Shown here one piece after another: positions 42,982-51,907 of a DNA stretch of 64,000 nucleotides. A model generated the notes under the pieces. The model did not search any database. It had not been told where the DNA came from and saw only the letters and a list, made by a program, of their open reading frames with translations. Source of the stretch: Bacteroidota bacterium (lineage in GTDB: Bacteria; Bacteroidota; Bacteroidia; Flavobacteriales_F; PHOS-HE28). Numbering within the stretch: position 1 is the stretch's first letter; the number at the start of each line of letters is the position of its first letter. The stretch is from the NCBI GenBank assembly GCA_014584605.1, contig JACTMO010000042.1, forward strand, positions 1 through 64,000, read 5' to 3'. The position numbers and the translations under genes are program-made.

Positions 42982-43925
42982 AGTGTGGCCTGCCGGTGCC
43001 TGTGGACCAGGCTCAGGACCCGCTCCGCTCCGGCGAACCCGAGCAAGGTAAAGAGCGCGACGTAGCGCTCGGTGATGGCCGGCCCCACCTCGGGACGGAA
43101 CCCCCGGCCGATGCAGGTGCGGTAGCGCTTCACGGCATCCCGCAGGTCGTAGGTGGCCAGGATCCGCAGGGCCATGAAGAGGTACTGGTCCAGCGCCGCC
43201 AGCTCGTCCGCGTACCGATCCCTGCCCTGCGCGACAAGGTGCTGCTTGATGGCCCGGCGCAGGTCCACGTACCGCTCCCAGTTGGCGCGGACATCGGTGC
43301 GGCTGATGCTCCCTGCGGCACGCTTGAGCACCTCGGTGCGCTCGCGCCCGTCCCAGGCCACGCGAGCCCCGTGCTTCAGCAGGTTGAACAGCAGCGCGTA
43401 GTCCTGGCTGCTGGCCAGCTCCTCGGGCCAGCCGCCCACGGCCAGCAAGGCCTCCCGGGCCCACAGGTTGGCGCTGGTGGTGCCCATGCGTGTGCGCACC
43501 AGGGCCATCCAGGGCCTGCCGTACAGCGCCTGCACGCGGTCCATGAGGCCGTTGGGCTGCACCGCGCGGTAGTCGCCCACCAGCACTTCGGGCAGGCCCT
43601 CGCGCCCGGCCAGCGCCACCTGCCCGGAGATCTTGTCGGGCAGCAGCAGGTCGTCCGCGTCCAGGAACTGCACATAGACCCCGGTCGCATGGCGCAAGCC
43701 CTCGTTGCGCGCTGCGGAAGCCCCGCGGTTGGGCTGCTGCAGCAGGCGCACGCGCCCGTCCGCCACCGCCGGATGCCGGCGAAGCACGTCCACTGTACCG
43801 TCCGTGCTCCCATCGTCCACCACGGTCCACTCCAGGTCGCGATGGTCCTGCGCCAGGGCGGAATCGAGCGCCCGGCCCACCAGGTCGGCCACGTTGTGGC
43901 AGGGGATGACGACGCTGACCCGCAT
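42978..43925 (-). CDS. GT2 glycosyltransferase
   Basis: A 315-aa GT-A enzyme. VSVVIPCHNVADLVGRALDSALAQ is the canonical start, with WTVVDDGSTDGTVDVL (nucleotide binding), ASAARNEGLRHATGVYVQFLDADDLL (D-x-D metal site DAD) and ASSQDYALLFNLLK after the putative acceptor loop. A -7 box TAGTTTCG lies at 43931-43938, 5 bp before the ATG, making it the first gene of the five-gene wecB group. Substrates are unknown. Confidence 0.92.
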   Translation of the reverse strand: MRVSVVIPCHNVADLVGRALDSALAQDHRDLEWTVVDDGSTDGTVDVLRRHPAVADGRVRLLQQPNRGASAARNEGLRHATGVYVQFLDADDLLLPDKISGQVALAGREGLPEVLVGDYRAVQPNGLMDRVQALYGRPWMALVRTRMGTTSANLWAREALLAVGGWPEELASSQDYALLFNLLKHGARVAWDGRERTEVLKRAAGSISRTDVRANWERYVDLRRAIKQHLVAQGRDRYADELAALDQYLFMALRILATYDLRDAVKRYRTCIGRGFRPEVGPAITERYVALFTLLGFAGAERVLSLVHRHRQATL

Positions 43926-43930
43926 CGGCG

Positions 43931-43938
43931 CGAAACTA
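43931..43938 (-). promoter_or_regulatory. -7 promoter box TAGTTTCG
   Basis: Minus-strand TAGTTTCG ends 5 bp before the GT2 ATG at 43925. The box lies partly within the last codons of the upstream SGNH gene, so the promoter is internal to the gene string. Confidence 0.5.
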
Positions 43939-44877
43939 CTGGCCCTGCCGATGCAGGAGGCCCATGGCCTCCAGTTCGGGGAGCAGGGTCGCGTTGAAGC
44001 GCTCCACTCCGGCCTGGTTCAAGTGGTTGTGGTCGTAGAAATGGTCCTCGTCATCCAACGTGTGGCGGTAGGCGAAGTCCAGGTACGGCACGTGGAAGCG
44101 CCGGGCGATCGCACCCAGCTCGGCGTTGAACGCCGCGTGCTTGGCGCGGTCGCTCTGCCAGGGATAGGGATGGTTCACCAGCACCACCGGGATGCCGGCC
44201 TTGGCACAGTGCTCCAGGGTGCGTTCGAAGAAACACAACTGGTCCGGGTCCAGCTTCAGAGGTCGGCCCTGCACGTAATGCAGCGGCTTCTCCACCCGGT
44301 CGGTCCGCACCGAATACCCGCCGGGCCGGTAGGTGCTGTCCACAAAAGTGGGCGGCCTGTCGCGGGTGAGGAAGCGGAGCGCGAGCATGTTGATCCCGCG
44401 CGGGTCCTTCAAGGCCAGTGCCATGGCCACCGCGGCGCGGTCGTCCACCAGGTTCCGGGTCAGGTCGGAGGTGCTCTCCAGGCCGTCGCGCTCCATCGCC
44501 CCTTCGTACACATCGAGGAGCAGCAGCCGCGTGTTGCGGGCGTTCAGGTGCGTGCGCACGATGTGGTAGGTGTTCAAGGGACCCTGGCCGCTGGTGCCCA
44601 GGTTGAAGGCGCTCCACCCGTGCTGCGTGAAGATCCGCGGGTCGTAGCCCCGGTAGGCGTGGCTGGACCCGATGAAGACCACGTCGTACACGCTGTCCGC
44701 CCTGAACTCGCGGAACTTGCGGTAACTGTTCCCGCCCTTGAGCTTGAAATAGTCGCCCGTGCGATGGATCAGCGGGGCCCCGCCCACCTCCACCCGGCAA
44801 AGCACCAGCATCGCCGCAGCATAGGCCAGCGCGAAGCTGAGGCCCAGCAGCAGGGTGGCGGTGAGGAAGCGGCGCAT
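43936..44877 (-). CDS. SGNH-like periplasmic partner of MBOAT, copy 2
   Basis: A 313-aa protein with an N-terminal signal-anchor (FLTATLLLGLSFALAYAAAMLVL). VVFIGSSHAYRGYDPRIF supplies the GSS(H) nucleophile block, FNLGTSGQGPLNTY the second block, and YDHNHLNQAGVERF the D-x-x-H-L-N-x-x-G catalytic dyad, here complete, unlike copy 1. It is thus a good candidate for active esterase or acyltransferase. It overlaps the MBOAT gene stop by one base (TGATG), which couples their translation. Confidence 0.85.
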   Translation of the reverse strand: MRRFLTATLLLGLSFALAYAAAMLVLCRVEVGGAPLIHRTGDYFKLKGGNSYRKFREFRADSVYDVVFIGSSHAYRGYDPRIFTQHGWSAFNLGTSGQGPLNTYHIVRTHLNARNTRLLLLDVYEGAMERDGLESTSDLTRNLVDDRAAVAMALALKDPRGINMLALRFLTRDRPPTFVDSTYRPGGYSVRTDRVEKPLHYVQGRPLKLDPDQLCFFERTLEHCAKAGIPVVLVNHPYPWQSDRAKHAAFNAELGAIARRFHVPYLDFAYRHTLDDEDHFYDHNHLNQAGVERFNATLLPELEAMGLLHRQGQ

Positions 44878-46325
44878 CAGAACTGGAAGTAGATGAACAT
44901 GGCCGCCCCGTACTGGCCCAGCACCAGGCTGGCCGCCAGCAGGGTGCCGAAGTAGGCGTAGCGCAACGGCCGCCGCGCGATCCGCCGCTCGCCCTTGGCC
45001 ACGGCGTCCGCCCAGGGGTCCAGGCCGAGGAAGGCGACGGACAGCAGCACGGTGGTGAGCACCATGCCGGCGCCCAGCTCACGCAAAAGGCCGTTGAAGC
45101 CCTTCCAGCATCCTTCGGGGCTCACCCACGAACCCAGCACCGCCCACGCATCGGCGAAGGTGGTGGCGCGGAAGAAGACCCAGCCCACCACCACCAGCAG
45201 CACCGTGACCAGTACGGCCAGCGCATGGTCGAGCCCGGGTCGGCGGTGCAGGCCCAGGAGGTGGCGCAACTGTTCACGCGGGCCCGCCAGCACAAGGGCG
45301 CCCACCAGGTAGAGGCCGTGGAGCCCGCCCCAGGCCACGTAGGTCCAGCTGGCCCCATGCCACAGCCCGCTCAGCAGGAACACCAGCAGCAGGTTCATGT
45401 ACCAGCGCCACTTCACCACCCTGTTGCCGCCCAGGGGGATGTACACGTAGTCGCGGAACCAGCTGCTGAGGCTGATGTGCCAGCGGCTCCAGAACTCGCT
45501 GATGGAGGCCGAGCGGTAGGGCGTGCGGAAGTTGACCATCAGGTTGAATCCCATCACCCGCGCCGCGCCCAGGGCAATGTCCGTGTAGCCGCTGAAGTCG
45601 CAGTAGATCTGCAGGGCGAACAGGCTCGTGGCCAGCAGGGTGGCGACGCCGCCGAAGCCGGACGGGTCGGCGTACACGTGGTCCACCACCACGGCGCAGC
45701 GGTCGGCGATGACGAGCTTCTTGAAGAAGCCCCACAACATCTGCTGCAGCCCGTGCACCACGCGCGCATGGTCCCACCGATGCACATGGTCCAGCTGGTT
45801 GAGCAGGTTGCCCGGCCGTTCGATGGGGCCGGCCACCAGCTGGGGATAGAACATCACGTAGAGCGCGAAGATGCCCGGACGGCGTTCGGCCCGCTGGTGG
45901 CCCCGGTACACCTCGATGGTGTAGCTGAGGCTCTGGAAGGTGTGGAAGCTCAGCCCGATGGGGAGCAGGATGCCGAGGTCGGTGGGCGTGTACGCGATGC
46001 CTGCGGCCTGCATGAGGGCCGCGATGGTCCCGTCCAGAAAGGCGTAGTACTTGAAGAAGGCCAGCACGCCGAGGTTGGCCACGATGCTGGCCACCAGCCA
46101 GGCCTTGCGCCGCTGCCCGCTGCTGCCCTCGATCAGCAGGCCCGCCGCATAGTCCACCGCGATGGTGAAGGCCAGGATGAGGATGTACGCCGGCACGAAG
46201 GTCATGTAGAACCAGCAGCTGGCGGCCAGCAACAGGGCCCAGCGGAACCGATGCGGCAGCAGGAAATAGCCGACCGTCACCAGCGGGAAGAACACGAAGC
46301 AGAACGCGAAGGAGTTGAAGAGCAT
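44877..46325 (-). CDS. MBOAT O-acyltransferase (AlgI/DltB-like), copy 2
   Basis: A 482-aa polytopic protein whose sequence parallels copy 1 throughout (MLFNSFAFCFVFFPLV; LPIGLSFHTFQSLSYTIEVYR; FYPQLVAGPIERPGNLL; FFKKLVIADRCAVVVD; QIYCDFSGYTDIALG; WSRWHISLSSWFRDYVYIPLGG; LLSGLWHGASWTYVAWGG; ending AMFIYFQF). The catalytic histidine in LWHGAS is present. With the following SGNH gene it forms a second O-acylation pair, likely acting on a different position or chain. It lies 12 bp after a glycosyltransferase gene. Confidence 0.93.
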   Translation of the reverse strand: MLFNSFAFCFVFFPLVTVGYFLLPHRFRWALLLAASCWFYMTFVPAYILILAFTIAVDYAAGLLIEGSSGQRRKAWLVASIVANLGVLAFFKYYAFLDGTIAALMQAAGIAYTPTDLGILLPIGLSFHTFQSLSYTIEVYRGHQRAERRPGIFALYVMFYPQLVAGPIERPGNLLNQLDHVHRWDHARVVHGLQQMLWGFFKKLVIADRCAVVVDHVYADPSGFGGVATLLATSLFALQIYCDFSGYTDIALGAARVMGFNLMVNFRTPYRSASISEFWSRWHISLSSWFRDYVYIPLGGNRVVKWRWYMNLLLVFLLSGLWHGASWTYVAWGGLHGLYLVGALVLAGPREQLRHLLGLHRRPGLDHALAVLVTVLLVVVGWVFFRATTFADAWAVLGSWVSPEGCWKGFNGLLRELGAGMVLTTVLLSVAFLGLDPWADAVAKGERRIARRPLRYAYFGTLLAASLVLGQYGAAMFIYFQF

Positions 46326-46337
46326 CCGGTGTCCTGC

Positions 46338-47570
46338 TCAGCGCGCACGCCCGGCGGCGCCCAGGAGGCGGTCGCAAAAATGCCCAAAATTGACCTCGGC
46401 CTTGAAGCCCGCCGCCCATGCCGCGCGCACACCGGCGCGGAAGGCGGCCGTGTGCTGCGGACCTTCGGGGAAGTGCTCCAGATGCGCCGCGACGACCGCC
46501 GCCTCCGGCCGGTGCGGCAGCAGCACACCGGTCGCCGGGCCCACGATCTCGCGCACGCCACCAGCATCAGCCGCCAGGAGCGGGATGCCGAAGCTCGCCG
46601 CCTCCTGCAGCGCGACGGGCACGCCGCCCTCCGTGCTGCTGAGATGTACGAAGAGGTCCACCGGTGTGCTCCGGTACCAGGCCAGCAGGTCCCGGTTGGC
46701 GATGTTGCCGGGCATCCCGACCTGCACATGGGGCGGCAGCGTGGCCACGGCGGCCTCCAGGGCGGCGCGCTCGGGACCTTCGCCGAAGTGCGTCCAGCGC
46801 ACCGGCCTGCGCACCAGCCGCAAGGCCTCCACCAGCAGCCCCACGCGCTTGATGGGCACCAGGTGGGACGCCGAGACGATGCGCAGCACTTCCGCAGGCG
46901 ACCAGGGGCCCGGGCCATGGTCGTGGGTGCCCAGACGGGCCAGCTCGCAGCGCGCCGCCTGCGCCGGATGGCGCGCCTTGATGTCGTCGAGCCCGGCCTG
47001 CGACACCAGGAAGAGCCGCTGCACATGCGCCATCTGCAAGGCCTGGAAGGGAGGCCAATCGCCGGGCCAGCGGTGGGCATAGAGGTCGAAGCCGTGCATG
47101 CGGCCCACGAAGCCGATGCGCGGATCGTTCAGGTGCAGCAAGGCCAGCGCCGTGGCGTGGTCGGCCATCCAGTAGCTGTACAGCAGCACGCGTCGGGGAT
47201 CGTAGTCGCGGAACAGGCCCGTCCGGTAGCGGTGCATGCGCTCCAGGGCCTGCCGCATGGCCGCACGCACGTCGGGCCACAGGCGCCGACGTACCGCCGC
47301 ATCGGGCGCCGAGGCGCGCACCACCCGCCGCATGCGCCACCAGGTGCGTGCGTAGGCCAGCATCCGCAGCGGCGGGGCCACGGCGTAAGGATCGGCCGGG
47401 GGCTCCACCACCTCCACGTTCGGTGGCAGCACCCGGATGCCCTGGTCGCGCACCAAGGGGATCAAGCGGATGCGCGCGAACCGTTCCGCCAGGAAAGGCA
47501 GCTCGTTCTCCAGGAAGGGCTCGCCCTGCCCGTAAGGGAAGCGCGTGGTGAACAGCCAGAGCTCCTTCAT
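46338..47570 (-). CDS. GT4 glycosyltransferase
   Basis: A 410-aa protein starting at ATG 47570. The C-terminal donor domain is well defined: LRIVSASHLVPIKRVGLLVEALRLV, THFGEGPERAALEAAVATL, PVDLFVHLSSTEGGVPVALQEAASFGIPLLAADAGGVREIV, which contains the E-x7-E motif (EGGVPVALQE). The N-terminal domain begins LWLFTTRFPYGQGEPFLENELPFLAERF and includes GRMHGFDLYAHRWPGDW. It resembles colanic-acid type WcaL enzymes. The stop of the next GT2 gene upstream overlaps its ATG by ATGA. Confidence 0.88.
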   Translation of the reverse strand: MKELWLFTTRFPYGQGEPFLENELPFLAERFARIRLIPLVRDQGIRVLPPNVEVVEPPADPYAVAPPLRMLAYARTWWRMRRVVRASAPDAAVRRRLWPDVRAAMRQALERMHRYRTGLFRDYDPRRVLLYSYWMADHATALALLHLNDPRIGFVGRMHGFDLYAHRWPGDWPPFQALQMAHVQRLFLVSQAGLDDIKARHPAQAARCELARLGTHDHGPGPWSPAEVLRIVSASHLVPIKRVGLLVEALRLVRRPVRWTHFGEGPERAALEAAVATLPPHVQVGMPGNIANRDLLAWYRSTPVDLFVHLSSTEGGVPVALQEAASFGIPLLAADAGGVREIVGPATGVLLPHRPEAAVVAAHLEHFPEGPQHTAAFRAGVRAAWAAGFKAEVNFGHFCDRLLGAAGRAR

Positions 47571-48571
47571 CCGCGACGGGCTGGTGGGCGTGTGCCCGTG
47601 GCCTTGCGCATCAGGTACCACAGGCGGTCCGGGGCCCAGCTGCGGCTCAGGCGCAAGTGGGCCCAGGCGGCGCGTGCGTCGCGGTCGGCCAGCACATGGA
47701 ACAGGCCGTCCCACGCCTGGCTGACGCGCGCGGCGAAGGCCTCCGCCGGAAAGGTGCGCTCCCGGTCGTTCCAGGCCAGCAGCCGGTCCAGCCAGGCCCG
47801 CAGGCCCCGCACGTCGGCCGCCGTGGGCGTGCCGTCGAACAGGCGGAGCGCCATCAGGTGCAGGCGCACGTCCGCATCGGTGTGCGGCACGTGGAACCAG
47901 GCGAACACGGCGCGCACCAGATGATCGTGGTCGGCGTGCTTGTCGCGCCCGTGACTGATGTTCTGCTCGCCGCGCCGGTACAGGGTGATCGGCGCATCGA
48001 GGTTGCCGAAGGCCGACACCCGGGCCAGCCGCGTCCAGAAGAGCCAGTCCTCCCCCACCCGCGGCCAGGCCGGGTCGTAGCGCAACGCATGGGCCTCCAG
48101 CACCGACCGGCGCAGGATGGAGGCGCCTTGCGACACGGGCACCCCGAACAGGAGCTGCGCCCTGCATGCGGCGTCGTGCAGCGGGAACTTCCACGTCCGG
48201 TCGCGTGCACCGAAGAGCTGCAGCCATCCACCGCTGGCGCCCACTTCGGGATGGGCCTCCATGTACGCCACCTGCCGCTCGATGCGGTCGGGCACCATCA
48301 GGTCGTCGGCATCGAGGCGCACCACGTATGCGCCGGTGCACGCATCGAGCCCGGCGTTGGCGGCGCCCGCCGGCCCGCGGTTCTCCGGCAGGGCGATGAT
48401 GCGCAGCCGCGGATCGGTCTCGGCGCGCAGCAGGTCCAGGCTGCCGTCCGTGCTGTGGTCGTCCACGGCCACCACCTCCAGGTCCGCATGACCCTGGGCG
48501 TACACGCTGTCCAGGCACTCCCGCAGGAAGGGCGCCTTGTTGTACACGGGAATGAGCACGCTGACCTTCAT
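47567..48571 (-). CDS. GT2 glycosyltransferase
   Basis: A 334-aa GT-A enzyme starting at ATG 48571 (MKVSVLIPVYNKAPFLRECLDSVYAQ). It carries VVAVDDHSTDGSLDLL, PAGAANAGLDACTGAYVVRLDADDLM (DAD metal site) and, after the acceptor region, WPRVGEDWLFWTRLARV (the ED-W catalytic base region of GT2). A longer upstream start would only add a poorly conserved 14-residue tail. It is coupled to both neighbours by ATGA overlaps, forming a chain of three glycosyltransferases with the genes ending at 46338 and 48568. Confidence 0.92.
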   Translation of the reverse strand: MKVSVLIPVYNKAPFLRECLDSVYAQGHADLEVVAVDDHSTDGSLDLLRAETDPRLRIIALPENRGPAGAANAGLDACTGAYVVRLDADDLMVPDRIERQVAYMEAHPEVGASGGWLQLFGARDRTWKFPLHDAACRAQLLFGVPVSQGASILRRSVLEAHALRYDPAWPRVGEDWLFWTRLARVSAFGNLDAPITLYRRGEQNISHGRDKHADHDHLVRAVFAWFHVPHTDADVRLHLMALRLFDGTPTAADVRGLRAWLDRLLAWNDRERTFPAEAFAARVSQAWDGLFHVLADRDARAAWAHLRLSRSWAPDRLWYLMRKATGTRPPARRG

Positions 48572-49575
48572 GGGCGCAGGTGCCGCCACTTGCGCCGCAG
48601 GCGGAAGGTCCACCAGGTGGGTGCCCTCAGCTGGGTGTCCAGCTGGGCCCAGCGGTGCAGCAACATGTCGTCGAGGTCCTTCATGTCGCGCAGGGCCACC
48701 ACACGTTTCAGGGCCTTCATCATGCGGTACTGCTCACGGCGATGGATGGTGCCGTGCCACTTCAGCAGGAAGTGCAGCACCATGCCGCGCACGGTGGCGC
48801 GGTGGGCGGCATCCACCGGGATGCCGCGCAAACCCTCGCGCATGTGGTGCCCGATGGCCAGCACCCGGGCCAGCTCGGGCTGCCCCGTGGCCAGGCACAG
48901 GCCGTGCAGCAGGCTGGCCAGCTCGTCGAGGAAACCGTGGTGGGCGGTGACGGTCTTGCTCTCCTCGTGCAGACGGAACACGGCCAGGTCCAGCGGCTCG
49001 AAGCGCAGGTGCGCGGCCCCGTGACGGAACAGCACCTGCCACCAGAGCTCCACATCCATCACGTAGCGGAGCGCCGGGTCCACCCCGCCCAGGGCCTTCA
49101 CCACGTCGCTGCGATAGAAGGTGGCCGGTTGGTTGATGACCGGATCGCGGAAAAGCCGTTGCTCCTGGTCCGCATCGTTCTGGCGCTCGAAGGGACGATC
49201 CCCCCCGGCCGTGCGATGCCGCACCCGGCCTCCGTACACCAGCAGGTCCGGATCCGCAGCGAAGGCCTCGGCCACATGGTGCAGGGCGTCCGGCAGCAGG
49301 AGGTCGTCGCTGTTGAGCCAGTTGAGGACGGTGCCGGTGGCGTGGGACAGGCCCTTGTTGATGGCGTCGCTCTGCCCGCGGTCGGGCTCGCTGCACCACC
49401 AGTGCAAACGGTCGGCGTGCTTCGCGATCAACTCCTTCGAGCCGTCCCTGCTGCCGCCGTCCACCACGATGTGCTGCACGGGCACGGGCTGGCCGGCCAC
49501 CGAAGCGAGGCATTCCTCCACGTAGGCGGCCTGCCCGAAGCTCGGCGTGATGATGGAGATGAGGGGCAGCTTCAT
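48568..49575 (-). CDS. GT2 glycosyltransferase
   Basis: A 335-aa GT-A enzyme starting at ATG 49575 (MKLPLISIITPSFGQAAYVEECLASV). The donor region has QHIVVDGGSRDGSKELI and SEPDRGQSDAINKGLSHATGTVLNWLNSDDLL (SDD metal site), typical of the WcaA/KfoC-like subgroup that begins ISIITPSFNQ. RYVMDVELWWQVLFR follows as the acceptor-side segment. A 120-residue helical tail probably contacts the membrane or acceptor. It starts 1 bp after the stop of the upstream GT4 gene. Confidence 0.92.
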   Translation of the reverse strand: MKLPLISIITPSFGQAAYVEECLASVAGQPVPVQHIVVDGGSRDGSKELIAKHADRLHWWCSEPDRGQSDAINKGLSHATGTVLNWLNSDDLLLPDALHHVAEAFAADPDLLVYGGRVRHRTAGGDRPFERQNDADQEQRLFRDPVINQPATFYRSDVVKALGGVDPALRYVMDVELWWQVLFRHGAAHLRFEPLDLAVFRLHEESKTVTAHHGFLDELASLLHGLCLATGQPELARVLAIGHHMREGLRGIPVDAAHRATVRGMVLHFLLKWHGTIHRREQYRMMKALKRVVALRDMKDLDDMLLHRWAQLDTQLRAPTWWTFRLRRKWRHLRP

Positions 49576-49576
49576 G

Positions 49577-50776
49577 TCAGCGCGCGTCCGAAAGTACCGC
49601 ACGGTACACATCATGCACTTCGTCGGCATAGCGCTCCACACTGAACCGACCTGCGGCATTGCGGGCCGCCTCGCTGCCAAGCCGCCGTGCCAGGCCGCCG
49701 TCGGTCACGAGCCGGGCCATGCGTTCCGCCAGGGCTTCAGCGCCACCGGGATAGAGGAGCCCGTTCACCCCATCGTTCACCAGCTCGAGCGTGCCGCCCG
49801 AGGCATGCCCCACGACCGGGAGCCCGCAGGCCATGCCTTCCACGGTGACGCGGCCCATGGCCTCGTTCCGCGAACACATCAACAGGGCGTGCGCTCCGCG
49901 GAACAACGGAAAGGGGTCCTTCACGAAGCCCTTCAGGTCCACCACATCGTCCACGCCAAGCTCGGCGATCCGCTGCCGCAGGGCGCTGTCGCGACCGTCG
50001 CCGACGATCACCAGACGCACCGGATGCCCCTGCCGCCTCAGCAGGGCCAGGGCCTCCACCGCCTCCACCTGGCCCTTGGAGGGATGGATGAGACCGACCT
50101 GCAGGAAGGTGAACGGAACGGTGGCTGACCAGCGCGCCCCCAGGTCCCGGGCGAGCTCGGCGTAGCGCGCAGCACGCAGTACGCCGTTGTACACCACGGT
50201 GACCTTGGCGCCCGGACCTGTATAACGCAGGATGTCCTCGCGCACGGCCTGGGAAATGGCGATGATCCGGTCCGCACGGCGCAAGGCCCGCCCATAGGCG
50301 CGCGTTCCGGCATCGAGGTGCAACAAATATTGCCGCTCGGGCATCTCGCGGATGTGCCACACCAGCGGAAGCCCGGTGGCGGCCTTGAGCGCGGGGGCCA
50401 CGCCCACCACGGCGCTGTTCGCGTGCAGCAGCTGCACCTGCCAGCCGCGCACCCGCTCGACCAGCGCGGGAAGGATGGCGCGGTTGGCCGCCGCGCGCTC
50501 GCGTGCCTGCCGCTCCTGCTGCCAGTACTGCCGGATGCGGTGATGGAGCCGGCCGCTGTAATGGCGTTCGCTCATCCACGGGCGGAAGGGGACCACCGCG
50601 TGGGCGATGTCTTCGCGCTGGAGCGCCTGCACGAGGTCGCCCTCGCGCGGCAGCAGCACATGGGGCCGCACCGCGCCGCGGTCGCGCAGCTCGAGCATCA
50701 GGTCGAGCAGGCTGCGGTTGGCACCGTAGAGCTCGGGGTAGTGCGTGATGTAGGCGACTGGGACGGGGACGGCCAT
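49577..50776 (-). CDS. GT4 glycosyltransferase
   Basis: A 399-aa GT-B enzyme, first of the chain 50776 to 43936. The N-domain has VAYITHYPELYGANRSLLDLMLEL and LLHANSAVVGVAPALKAATGLPLVWHIREMPE. The donor domain shows VTVVYNGV, FLQVGLIHPSKGQVEAVEALALL, RLVIVGDGRDSALRQRI and LLMCSRNEAMGRVTVEGMACGLPVVGHASGGTLELV, with the E-x7-E (EAMGRVTVE). A -7 box at 50786-50793 precedes the ATG by 9 bp. Confidence 0.92.
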   Translation of the reverse strand: MAVPVPVAYITHYPELYGANRSLLDLMLELRDRGAVRPHVLLPREGDLVQALQREDIAHAVVPFRPWMSERHYSGRLHHRIRQYWQQERQARERAAANRAILPALVERVRGWQVQLLHANSAVVGVAPALKAATGLPLVWHIREMPERQYLLHLDAGTRAYGRALRRADRIIAISQAVREDILRYTGPGAKVTVVYNGVLRAARYAELARDLGARWSATVPFTFLQVGLIHPSKGQVEAVEALALLRRQGHPVRLVIVGDGRDSALRQRIAELGVDDVVDLKGFVKDPFPLFRGAHALLMCSRNEAMGRVTVEGMACGLPVVGHASGGTLELVNDGVNGLLYPGGAEALAERMARLVTDGGLARRLGSEAARNAAGRFSVERYADEVHDVYRAVLSDAR

Positions 50777-50785
50777 GGTCGCCGG

Positions 50786-50793
50786 CGAAAGTA
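50786..50793 (-). promoter_or_regulatory. -7 promoter box TACTTTCG
   Basis: Minus-strand TACTTTCG lies 9 bp before the GT4 ATG at 50776, in the short gap after the next glycosyltransferase gene. Confidence 0.6.
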
Positions 50794-50797
50794 CCGT

Positions 50798-51907
50798 TCA
50801 CCGGCGCGCCGCCCCGGCGAGGATGGCGGCCAGACGGGCCAGGCTGTCCTCCACCCGGTGGCGCTGCTCGGCGTGCGTGCGCCCGGCCTGCCCCATGCGC
50901 AAGGCCAGGGCCGGGTCGGCGGCGATGCGCAGCAGGTGCCCGGCCATGGCCTCCAGGTCGCGCTCGGCGCACAGCAGCCCGCTCACCTCATGTTCCACCA
51001 CATCGGGGATCCCGGCGTGCCGCGTGGACAGCACCGGCAGACCGCTGGCCATGGCCTCCAGCACACTGAGCGGGGTGCCCTCATGGTCGTTGTCCGCGGT
51101 GATGACGCTGTGCTGCACGAAGGCCCTGGCGGTGGCCATGCGCCCGGCCACCTGCTCGGGGGTGAGCACACCGGGCAGGTCCACCACACCCTCCAGGCCC
51201 AGGGCGGCCACGAGCTGCCGTGTGCTGTCCCACAGCGGTCCGTTGCCGGCCATGGTCAGCCGCATGCGGGGGTCGCGCCGCCATGCCTGATGGAAGGCCA
51301 GCAGGGTGAGATGGGGCGCCTTCTTGTCCACGAAGCGCCCCACGGCCAGGAAGTGCGGCGGCGCCTCGTCGGGCCGCCCGGCGCGGAAGCGCTCCACATC
51401 GATGCCGTAGCAGTTGTAGTGCAGGCGGGCGCGGTCGGCGCCAAGGTCGAGCAGTTGCCGTTCCATCTCCCGGCTCACCACCACCACCGCGGCGGCATGT
51501 TCCAGGATGCGCCGGTAGCGCGCGTGGTCCTCCAGCAGCTTCACGTGGAAGGCGTCCACCCCGTGGAAGTGCACCACGAGCGGAACGCCGGCGCGGCGGC
51601 AGGGCTCCAGCATGGCCTCGCCGGTGGGTCCGTACTCGGCGAGCAGCACCTGGATGCGATGCCGCTGCAGCTGCCGCGCGATGCGCCGCTCCAGCAACGC
51701 CACAGGCGAGGCGCCCAGAAGGCGCGAGGCCACGCGCCGCGCCAGCGTGGGCGGCAGCAGGAGCGCCCCCCCGGCATCGCGGCGCGGCAGATGGCCGTCC
51801 GTGAGCACCAGCGCCGCACCGGGCAGGTGCCGCAGGTGCGCCGCGATGAAGGTCTCGCTCCAGGCGTCGCGGTTGGGGGAAACGATGCAGAGGCGCGCGG
51901 CGGTCAT
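50798..51907 (-). CDS. GT4 glycosyltransferase (WcaL-like)
   Basis: A 369-aa GT-B enzyme starting at ATG 51907, overlapped by the methyltransferase stop (ATGA). The N-domain runs LCIVSPNRDAWSETFIAAHLRHLPG (the SETFI opening common in colanic-acid-type enzymes) and VHFHGVDAFHVKLLEDHARYRRILEHAAAVVVVSREME. The donor domain shows FLAVGRFVDKKAPHLTLLAFHQAW, TMAGNGPLWDSTRQL and FVQHSVITADNDHEGTPLSVLEAMASGLPVLSTRHAGIPDVVEHEVSGLL, with E-x7-E intact. Function within the glycan is unknown. Confidence 0.92.
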   Translation of the reverse strand: MTAARLCIVSPNRDAWSETFIAAHLRHLPGAALVLTDGHLPRRDAGGALLLPPTLARRVASRLLGASPVALLERRIARQLQRHRIQVLLAEYGPTGEAMLEPCRRAGVPLVVHFHGVDAFHVKLLEDHARYRRILEHAAAVVVVSREMERQLLDLGADRARLHYNCYGIDVERFRAGRPDEAPPHFLAVGRFVDKKAPHLTLLAFHQAWRRDPRMRLTMAGNGPLWDSTRQLVAALGLEGVVDLPGVLTPEQVAGRMATARAFVQHSVITADNDHEGTPLSVLEAMASGLPVLSTRHAGIPDVVEHEVSGLLCAERDLEAMAGHLLRIAADPALALRMGQAGRTHAEQRHRVEDSLARLAAILAGAARR

